Below, one piece after another: positions 55,980 through 64,000 of a stretch of 64,000 bases of DNA. Positions within the stretch are counted from its first letter, which is position 1; each line of letters starts with the position of its first letter. Source of the DNA: Corynespora cassiicola. Lineage: Eukaryota; Ascomycota; Dothideomycetes; Pleosporales; Corynesporascaceae. Location of the stretch: NCBI GenBank assembly GCA_022059125.1, contig JAEUWY010000015.1, forward strand, positions 682,001-746,000, read 5' to 3'. The notes beneath the pieces were generated by a model, which was not told where the DNA came from, ran no database searches, and saw nothing but the letters and a program-made list of their open reading frames with translations. The translations under genes and the position numbers were made by a program.

Positions 55980-57034
55980 AGTTTGATTCACGTGTGCTGC
56001 TGTGTTTTCAAAGATGGCGTGTCTAGTTTCTCTTCTGCGAGGTGGGGTTTGTGATGTGGTTTTGGTGGGCTACGAGGCATCTTTGTATGAGTAACTTCCA
56101 CGGTTGGTGTGTATTGTCTGTTAGCCAAAGGGAATTGGGAGGGAGGGAAGGCATGCATGTTTCAATCAATCAATCGAAATCCAGAGCTTTCGTCATAAAC
56201 GCCATACGTTGACGTACAACTCTCTTTTCCGCCACCCAGCTCCACATTGTGCACGCCGGTTCACATGAGCTACATGCACCTCACATCACCCCCAACCCAA
56301 CACTCAAAATAGTCAACCAGGAAAAAAAAAAATACGATTCGCGCTCCAAAACGCCATGTACAAACCCTTCCCCACCCTACCCCCCCCAGGTGGCCCACTC
56401 GCTACCTTCGTCCAAGACCTCAAAAGCCGCGCTCGCTGTTTCTCTCTGTTCGACCCACGCATGCATTATATACAAAAAAACCTCGCCTTACGCAACACGA
56501 CGCTTTGGCTCTCTACTCTCGCCTACCAATCCAACTCAACCCATCCCAGCCCCCAAATCCCCTTCTAATTCCCATAAAATACCCAATGCACACATCCGAC
56601 CCATAACCTCGTCAACATCCGCGAAAAAGAACGGAGAATGGCGGCCGTGACAAACATACGCGAGACGAAACCTAAGAAAGAAAGAAAAACGCGCAAAGCT
56701 CGCAAGTCAAGGCAAGTACCGTCTCGCTTTTTTGGGGAGGGGAGGGGATGGAACGGGAGAATGAAAGTGAATCTTCATCTTCTTAACCGCCTCCCTTCCC
56801 CTCCCCTCCCCTCCCCTCCATAGTGCGTGTGTGTGCCGTGTTATATGTGTGCCCGTGATCCCATATCCCAGTTCCCTGCCGAGTGCTATGCATGCATGCC
56901 AAATGGTATCGGTATCGGTATCATATCAAAAAAACAAACCCTTCATTCTCACACCACAGCCAGAGCAAGCCCAACACACCCTTTTTCTCTTCTCTTTTTC
57001 TCCCCGCTTCCCTCTTTTGTTTCTTCACAAGTAT
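55980..57034. other. Convergent intergenic region, LEA-like / metacaspase
   Basis: 1,055 bp between two 3' ends. It is rich in low-complexity runs, including the complementary G-rich and C-rich tracts at 56734-56820 and a GGTATC repeat near 56905. Proline/serine-rich open frames here are compositional. Confidence 0.5.
56734..56820. repeat. Complementary G-rich / C-rich inverted repeat
   Basis: GGGGAGGGGAGGGGATGG (56734-56751) faces CCCCTCCCCTCCCCTCC (within 56797-56819) about 45 bases on. The arms can pair over about 14 bp. Each arm alone has quadruplex or i-motif potential. It lies between converging genes. Confidence 0.65.
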
Positions 57035-58795
57035 TTACATGACATACAAGAGGTCAACATCTAGCAAAAAAAAGACATTAGCATTTGCCGAAACCGGGCG
57101 CCTCGGAGGCGCCGACTCAGAAGCCAGCCGGGGCGAGGGACTTACTCAGCGGATGACTGCAGCTCAACTGCGGCTTTTGCGAGTACTTGCCCTCGAGCTC
57201 GTCGCGGATGCTGTTGAGCAGCTGGACGTAGCTCTGATTGGGGTTCTTCTTGAGCGACGTGATGAAGGCCCACGACATGGCCCCCGTAGCTTCGCCCTGG
57301 ATCGATGCATCGGCCCTGCAGACTTCTCGTTAGCCCATCTTTTACCCATACAAACCGCCAAAATTGCTTGACAAAAGCGAACAGAGAAAGAAAGCAAGAA
57401 AACGTACGAAGTCTGCGTATCCTTGGACCCACTCCACATAATAACATCCGCCGGGCTCGTCTTTGTCCTCAGGTTCTTCTCATACACATCATTCCCCCGC
57501 GTAACCTTCTTGAACATGCCCGAAGCCGTCGAGAGCATGCCGCCAATGTCGTTCTTGGCGTACGCTGATACGATGCCCAACAGGCCCTGGCCCGCCTCCT
57601 TGGCGAGGTTGGGCTCCTTGAGCACGCCCTGCGTCGAGTAAATGTAGGGCAAGTCGAGCGCAGATCCAGAGTGGCACGAGTCGAAGATGGCGGTGAGGCG
57701 GACGCCCGGTTGCAGCGACTGCACCATGATGCGGTGCATCTCGTCGTCGACGATGTGACCTGCGTTTCGGAAGTCGACGGGATAGACGACCTCGTCATAG
57801 CCGTCGTCTTCGTCGCCGTCGAGATCTTTTGTTTGGCCGCCGTGACCTGGGGCATGGTTAGCTGGGGGGGGATTTCGGAATTCATGGCAAGGCGGGTTCG
57901 TTTCGTACCGGAGTAGTGGAAGAATAGGGAATCGTTTGGCCTTGCGTCTTTGACTAGCCAGTGCATGGCGCGCAGTATGTTGGCCTTTGTCGGCTGGCTC
58001 ATGGGGTTCTGCTGGTCGTCGGTCAAGCAAACCATATCCTCACGCTTGTATCCAAAGTACTCGTTCAGATAGGTGCTCATGTTCTTGACATCATTGATAC
58101 ACCCACGCAGCTGACCGCGCTGGCCAAAGTAGTTGATGCCAATGAGCAGCGCCTTGCGGCGGCCAGTGCAGGCCGAGTACTGGAACGAGTAGCTGCCGGG
58201 AGCGCCATGGCCAAAGTTCTGCGGTGCCGTTGGCGGTGGCGCCGGAGCACTGTGGTTGCCGTGTGTCCATTGGTTGCTGTTCACTGTAGGCATCATGCCT
58301 GCGATTCCGGTTAGTCCACGTGTGTTCCCCACCCTGCGATGCCGACTTACCGGGACGCGGATACTGCTGTGCATGCTGAGGAGGAGGTCCTGGCGGAGGA
58401 GCGCCATACTGCTGAGGGGGCGGGGTCTGTCCAATTCGTCAGCTTTCAGCTCAAGTCGCGGTTCCGCGCGCTGGGCCACTGCAGCGAGTCTGCCCATGCT
58501 GCGACGCACCTGGTGGTAGCCGCCATACTGCTGCGGCGGGGGCGTAGGCTGTCCGTATCCGCCATTGTAGGGAGGCTGAGGGGAGGGAGGAGGATATCCG
58601 CCATACTGCTGCGGCGGCGGGCTGGTACCTGTCAGCATCGGTCCAAAGATGGGCCTTTTTCCAAATGGCAGCTCACGGTCCGTAGTTTCCTGGCGGCGGG
58701 TAGCCCTGGGGAGGAGGAGCACCGTAGCCCTGCTGGGGCGGGGGAGGGCCGTAGTTGTTCTGGTTGTGGTACTGCTGTCCCGGGTAGTAAGACAT
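57035..58795 (-). CDS. MCA1: Metacaspase (type I)
   Basis: Seven exons (58795-58677, 58621-58510, 58426-58351, 58298-57909, 57846-57408, 57315-57146, 57060-57035) give 443 residues. Metacaspases are Cys proteases cleaving after Lys/Arg, linked in fungi to cell death, ageing and protein quality control. The first 125 residues are a Pro/Gln/Tyr/Gly-rich prodomain with PPQQYGG units. The caspase fold starts at [20 protein letters not shown]. Catalytic His234 is in HYSGHGGQ and Cys290 in [15 protein letters not shown]. The last exon is only 26 nt and supplies the conserved end HPL-NVDLLYVM. Exon 2 uses the second of two close AGs, which alone keeps the PPPQQYGG frame. Each early exon encodes prodomain repeats. 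Confidence 0.94.
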
Positions 58796-59338
58796 GGTGA
58801 GGTTGCGGAGCTGGAGCGGTGGTGGTGGAGGAGTGGTCGGCGCGAGCAGACTAGGCTGACAGAACGCGAGGGGAGGCCGAGGATCCGGTCGGGCGTCAAC
58901 GCTCGTCGAGGCGGGTGGGCACAAGGTAGGCTCGCTGGAGGGGGACAGATGCGACGCAGGCTCGCACGCGAAGAGTGTCGGAGGAGCTGTATAAGAGTGC
59001 GGCTGACGGCTCAGAGGTCGAAGTTTTTGCTGCGCGGCGGGGTCGGGCACGGTTGGATTGGCTGCAGGGCTGAGGGATGACAAGCCGGGCCCCAGCAGTT
59101 GATGGGACTGATGCGCTTGGGGTTCCGAGAAAACAGGACGGGAAGGGAAGGAAGAATGAAGATCGCCACGAGAACTGGGGAAAATAGGGATTTAAGGGGT
59201 GCGGGCGCGGGCGCGGAGTCGAGAGCAACTGTTCGGCGGGACGCGTTCTTGAACTGAGTTAGTCGTTTGAGGCGTCGTGGCGGTTGAAGGGACTACCTCG
59301 CACGCCTGTCCGCCGTCGACCCACGCCCGCGCCCACAT

Positions 59339-59374
59339 CTACGCCTACGCCTACGCCTACGCCTACGCCTACGC
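59339..59374 (+). repeat. Hexanucleotide repeat, (CTACGC)6
   Basis: Six perfect CTACGC units. No function assigned. Confidence 0.9.
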
Positions 59375-60803
59375 TCTCTGGCCCGGCCAAGTGCCTCTGC
59401 CCGCCTGCCCAGCCACACGGCCATGCCTCTGTCGACATCATGCCACGGTCATTTCCACCCGGAATACGTGGACCGCCTGCATGGGGGGAGACCTTCGCAG
59501 CCACGCCTACCCGGCCGCAATCTGCTTACCGCTTCGAAGCTTCGGCCCATGGCGAATCAGGGCCGACAGCCAGACCCAGCATCGTCACATCAGAGGTGCT
59601 TTCGTGCATAAGTGGCCATGACAAGCCTTGCTGCGGCGGGTACGCGGATATCTCGTTGCGCGTTGGCGGCCACGGCCATGCCGACGCCCTTGGACGACGA
59701 CGGTGAGCGACTGCAGAGGCACCAACGCACCAGACAACCGCTTTCGAGCCCTCCTGCCCCATTGCCAGTCCGAAAACGGCGTGTACCGCGAGCATGGATG
59801 CGGCAAGGCCTGTCTGCACCTCTGCTCCTCCCCCTCGGCAGCAGCTGAATCTGGGCCTGCATCTGGTCGCATTCACGTCGACGTCCTTGGCACCCGCCGC
59901 CTGGCCAACCGCACGCCCAGCAGCACCCCCCTACCTTTCCTCTCCTGGTGGCAGTCGGGTTCCCAGGTTTCCCCTTCCGACTGCTCACACAGCACCTCAT
60001 CCCAATTTCCCGTACACCCTACCCGCAAATCTGCACGCTAGGGGAGCGTGGAGCGTCGCTAGAGGGTCCAGCCCGATGCAGTGGATTCCCGTGGCTTGCG
60101 TCGAGCCCTCTAAGCGAACGGTGAAGACCGAACCACGACCTGTCGAATGGACCAACCCCACGCCTGCCGCCGGCAGCTCTGCGGTTCACTTTTCATCGTC
60201 TTCTGTTCCGCGGCATGCCCCCATGTCGCCTTCTGGGCTGGTCTGGGATGCGCTGTACACGCGCAGGCCTGTGCCGGCACCAATTGCGGCCGTGGATGGC
60301 CGTTTTGGAGATGACCATGGCAGATCTGGATACCGAAACTGATAGAGGGCTAATTGCGCTCTGCAATGGTGAGCCCTGCACGCGTGCGAATGGGGGCTGC
60401 TTTGGGCTCGGCAACACTTGCACAACATGCGTGCACTGATGCCGTTGGCCTATCCCCCCAAACATGTTCAATCTATGCCTCTTGGGCATTTCATCTCAGC
60501 CCCTCCCTCACTCAACCCAAGGCGCATGCAATTCTTCCAGCCTCACCGCATCGCGCTGAGAGCTTCTGAATATAGACCGCAGGTAACATCGGTCGAGACG
60601 GCTGACCTTCGCCTTGGACCTAGTGCACGTCATGAATGCACCCAAGGCATAGCCTCAACCCCAGATTTCGACAGCGGACCCGAGTTTTGTCGATGCTGAG
60701 CAACCCATTTCTGCATTTAGACTTTCTCTGCATGCTTGATTGGTCACAGCCCCTACGCTTGCTGACATCGGTCTGAGGCTGAACAGAATACGACCTAGAG
60801 CAG

Positions 60804-60845
60804 CAGCCAGCAGCCAGCAGCCAGCAGCCAGCAGCCAGCAGCCAG
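60804..60845 (+). repeat. Heptanucleotide repeat, (CAGCCAG)6
   Basis: Six perfect CAGCCAG units, preceded by one CAG. No function assigned. Confidence 0.9.
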
Positions 60846-61639
60846 CACCCTGCCACCGCCGTCTGTATTGCATCATGACCGTCATTCTTCTCCGCTTTTG
60901 TACCTGCATTGGACATTTATCCCATGATTGTTGTGACCGCCTGAGCGTGGTCCCGAGGGCCGGAATGATGACGCCTCCACGTGGGAGTGGGTCTTGAGCG
61001 CACCGACCTGTCGTGCGATCTTCCAGGAGATCGTTGCTCATCTGTGGGGTTTCGAAACGTAAAAGCATTTTTTTTGAGCCAGATATGTGATAGTGGTCCC
61101 TCTCGGGGAATGGGTATATCATTAAAAAACAGGCCACTGATGCTCCACGAGCTCAAGTGCCTTTGAAGGGTCAAACATCTATAATGATACACAACGGCCG
61201 CCATATGCATCTCGTCCGTCAAAATAAGAGTGGGAAAAAAAAAGTCCGTAGATGGCGAGTGCTTGAAATGCATCGCTAAGCCACAACGTCCAATCAAGGG
61301 GACACAGTCGTACATCATATCGTTCGTCTTCATGCTGAAGACCTAAAGCCGCTTCCACCGGACAAAGGAGACGGCTACGGTGGGCCAAGGCTCGCATCTC
61401 GTAATGAAAAGCAAAGAAAAGAGAATCGTGCAGGTCCCAAGTGTAGATAGGGGGGATTACAAGGATATAACCGAGCCACCGAATGTGGTCACTCCTTTAA
61501 CCAAGGTTTTGATGAATGAAGAAGCCTTAAACGCCGCAAAGTAGTCCAAAGAGGTGTAAGACCTGTTCGGAAATAGAACAATCGTCAGTGGATGCAAAGG
61601 AAACAAAATTTAGTCAAGAGTGAAAACATGAAAGAAAGT

Positions 61640-64000
61640 TTATAGAGTGTGCTGTGATGGGCCGAGAAGCTTTCGGGCTTCAACCGCACCATCACTCTCG
61701 GTTAGTTGATGCTGGGCATCATCATTCTCGCCATTCTTCTCCGCTTCTAGAGCGCGGGCAGCGTAAATCTTCTCTTTGAGATTTTGCGCCGCTGTAAGCG
61801 AGTCGATGTAGGTTCGGAATTTGACGATTTCGCGGAGAAGGTACGACGACTTGCGCTCCCAGTTGGCCATGGCCTTTGCGGCGTTGGGGTGGCGGGGAGA
61901 AAACTAATTCAAGTCAGCAAATGAATACAAAAAAAAGTCGGATCAACAAACTTACAGCAATAAGCATGGGCGCCCTCAGTTCGTTGTGGCGCGACAGCTC
62001 TTCCTCGACGTTCTTCACGTAGTCGCTCAGGGCTCGCAGTTGATCAACCTCCATCAAGTTGCTGGCCATCATGCTCTGCGCTGGTGGGCTCCAATCAGAG
62101 AGCACCACCTTGTCTCCTGGAAGCCTAGGCTTGATGGTGCCAGTAGCATGGTCCATGGAGCTACGCAGCGAGCTCGCCATGCTGGGACGAGGCATGTGGC
62201 CATGCGCAGTAGATGGAGTGCTATCGCGGCGAACCAGCAATGCAGGATTGACGACGCTCTCGCCCCAACCGTATTCAATATTGCTGACACCGCCCATGAG
62301 AGGCTCCTTGGACAGTCTTGCAGACCAGTAGTTGGCAGTAGCGACGAATTCCCGCACAATCTCTGGCGTTCCAACCTGGAACAAGTGTACGGCGCCAGTG
62401 GGCAGAGATAGCGCCCACACGTGGGGGCGTGACTTGGAATAACCGGGTGGTGGCAGAGCACTCGCGATGGACTGTCGGAGGAGAAAGCTGTCTAGAGCTT
62501 CGGCATTGTCTAGCCAATTTCCGCCACCAACGACGCTTCCGGCAGATGGGCGCGACTTGTTCCTCCGCGTCGACTTGGAATTCATATTGAATGAAAACAG
62601 GCGCATGTAGCCCTTCTCGATCACGGCAAAACATTCGCTCCAAGTCCTGTCCTTGGCCTTCTTGTCCAGAGATTCCAGATGATGCTTGTGCTTGAGGATA
62701 CCCTCCTTTGCCCAGGGAGCACCTGCAAGCTCAAGAGTCTCATCTTCCAGCAGTGGTGCGACGCGGGTAAATTCCTCGTTGCTGGCAATTGTCATTCCTT
62801 CTTCGCGAATGATGGCCTGGCTGAGAGCATTGGCGAATCCAATGGCTTGTTGGTAATCTCCATGAGCAAACTGCGATCCGAGAGTCTCCATGGACATGGT
62901 GGAGGTACCAGTCTTGCCAAAAGAGTAGCGGCTCCATGTGCTCGACCCCGCTGGGCTCCACACAGAGTTATCGTCCAGGCTAGTTCGGCTAGATGCGACC
63001 GTGGATGTTGGGTATAGGCGCGGTCGGGAGCGTGTCTTGGACGCCCATCGGCTGTTCATGCTTCTGAAGTCAGTCTGCGAACGGCCGCGGTAGCTCATGT
63101 TCTCCGAGGGTGCTTTGCTCAGCACACTCGGCGTGCGGCGGAGCATGCCGCTGACAGAAAGGTTGTTGTTGGATGGCTGTTCATGGACCTGAAGGTTAGA
63201 AGCGCCATGAAGAGGCAGGCGCTGCTGCCGGATGGAGTTGTAAAACTCCTTCAACACCACTTCAATCTGGTTCTCCCAGCCCTTCATGGAGCCATTGTAG
63301 GGGCTGTTCACGAGAACGCTGGCATCCGAGGATGAAGCGTCGGGCCCGTCTGAACCGCTCCGGATGGGCGGCTTCACAGAGAGCCTGCTGCGCGCCCTCC
63401 TATTCTCGAGCGGCTCCTCGGCATCGTTAAAAGTGGTGCTCTCCGCCGCCGGCGAATTTGGCTCCGACTTGTCGTTCCAGGGGATTGAGCCCCTCCGGAA
63501 CGTCGTCGACTGCGGACGCAGTGTTTCGTCTGCATCCTTGACTGCATCCTTGCATACGCGAACAACAGTCGGAAGCGTATTCTTCACGAATTGACTCCGG
63601 GTCATCCTCGATTCAATGTCCGCCAAATGAAGATCCGTGTTCAGCAGGAGGATCGAATAGCAAATGGTGTGGACGACATCTGCAGGGGGAAGTTAGTCGA
63701 AACTCTAATGGGAAAAAGAAAGCACGCCGGGGGCTCAACACACTCACCTATGGCTTTGAACCCATGGCTGGGGTTGCACTCGCACCAGCGTTCAGACAGG
63801 CTCATGAGGATTCTGTCGACCTGCTGCGTCTCTGCCTTGAGGACGAGCCTGCCGCAGAGGTCGCGCATGGCCCCAAGGATATTGAAGCCGGTCCAGTCGA
63901 ACAGGTCCATGTAGGCCTTGCGCAAGCGCAGGCTAGTCAGGGTGACATCGCCCAGCACGGTGGCAGTCTGGGCCTTGGAAACCAGGGGGTCGTCGCCATT
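61640..64000 (-). CDS. Sec7 and PH domain Arf guanine exchange factor (5' partial)
   Basis: The gene enters from the right edge; three exons are visible (64000-63748 open at its 5' side, 63679-61956, 61903-61640), about 746 residues. The Sec7 C-terminal half is clear: SLRLRKAYMDLFDWTGFNIL, SERWCECNPSHGFKA joined to DVVHTICYSILLLNTDLHLA, and ESRMTRSQFVKNTL. Sec7 domains load GTP onto Arf GTPases; the catalytic Glu lies outside the window. A Ser-rich linker is followed by a PH-like domain (KEGILKHKHHLESLDKKAKD; WSECFAVIEKGYMRLFSFNM; VWALSLPTGAVHLFQVGTPE). The end is FSPRHPNAAKAMANWERKSS then YLLREIVKFRTYIDSL. The Sec7-linker-PH order fits fungal Syt1-type exchange factors; the paralogue is a guess. 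Confidence 0.9.

Larger units (their letters stand above)
58796..61639. other. Long gene-free region with microsatellites
   Basis: 2.8 kb. The left 400 bp hold the metacaspase leader and promoter, the right end the Sec7 gene 3' region. In between, open frames on both strands (for example 59794-60342) show no family features. Tandem repeats lie at 59339-59374 and 60804-60845. Confidence 0.5.

Noticed and set aside
59794..60342. 182-codon forward frame near 60 kb
   Set aside because: Ala/Pro/Ser-rich GC-driven composition, overlapping frames on both strands, no splice or family support.

Overview
This window is nuclear DNA of a filamentous ascomycete (Pezizomycotina; the class is probably Dothideomycetes or a neighbour, but that is inference). 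The evidence is the gene set (an ApsB/Mto1-type CM1 protein, a HET-domain gene, Cwh43, a metacaspase with a Gln/Pro/Tyr/Gly-rich N-terminus, Skt5 with a CaaX end), together with many 45-60 nt introns that mostly carry CTAAC/CTGAC branch sites. No prokaryotic, viral or organellar segment was seen. Coding models were built by hand from conserved protein blocks, reading phase and splice signals, and in nearly all genes the exon lengths sum to an intact reading frame.

Layout. 1-5.4 kb: histone chaperone ASF1 and the chitin-synthase activator SKT5, both forward. 5.4-10 kb: a more AT-rich, gene-poor island holding one intronless HET-domain gene, with diverged copies of a roughly 70-90 bp repeat on both sides. 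10-20 kb: a SprT-type protease of GCNA-like architecture and mitochondrial aconitase (both reverse), then BUD20 and MOG1 (forward), then an SPT10-like acetyltransferase with an integrase-type HHCC finger (reverse). 20-36 kb: a 1,536-residue ApsB/Mto1-like protein, RNA polymerase I subunit RPA34 divergent from the polynucleotide kinase GRC3 (with an apparent frameshift), and a 1,291-residue coiled-coil protein I do not recognise. 36-50 kb: SNIP1/Pml1 (FHA), a LETM1-like mitochondrial protein, a Nab3-like RRM protein, an ICT1-type mitochondrial release factor, UTP6 and CWH43. 50-55 kb: two secreted hydrolases (M20 peptidase and type-B carboxylesterase) in a sparser stretch. 55-64 kb: a small mitochondrial LEA-like protein, a metacaspase, 2.8 kb with no convincing gene, and a Sec7+PH Arf exchange factor running off the right edge.

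Themes. Most genes are conserved housekeeping loci. Several serve ribosome biogenesis (BUD20, RPA34, GRC3, UTP6) or chromatin and RNA metabolism (ASF1, SPT10-like, SNIP1/Pml1, Nab3-like), and several face each other across short shared promoters (227 bp for RPA34/GRC3, 252 bp for UTP6/CWH43).

Most unusual points: (1) aconitase appears to need a 2-nucleotide microexon between two complete introns; (2) the terminal CaaX box of SKT5 exists only if the last 53-nt intron is removed; (3) a CCAAT-bearing repeat family brackets the HET gene; (4) GRC3 is split over two frames at 30,259; (5) two introns (ASF1, MOG1) use GC donors. No tRNA, rRNA, CRISPR array or intact transposon was identified.
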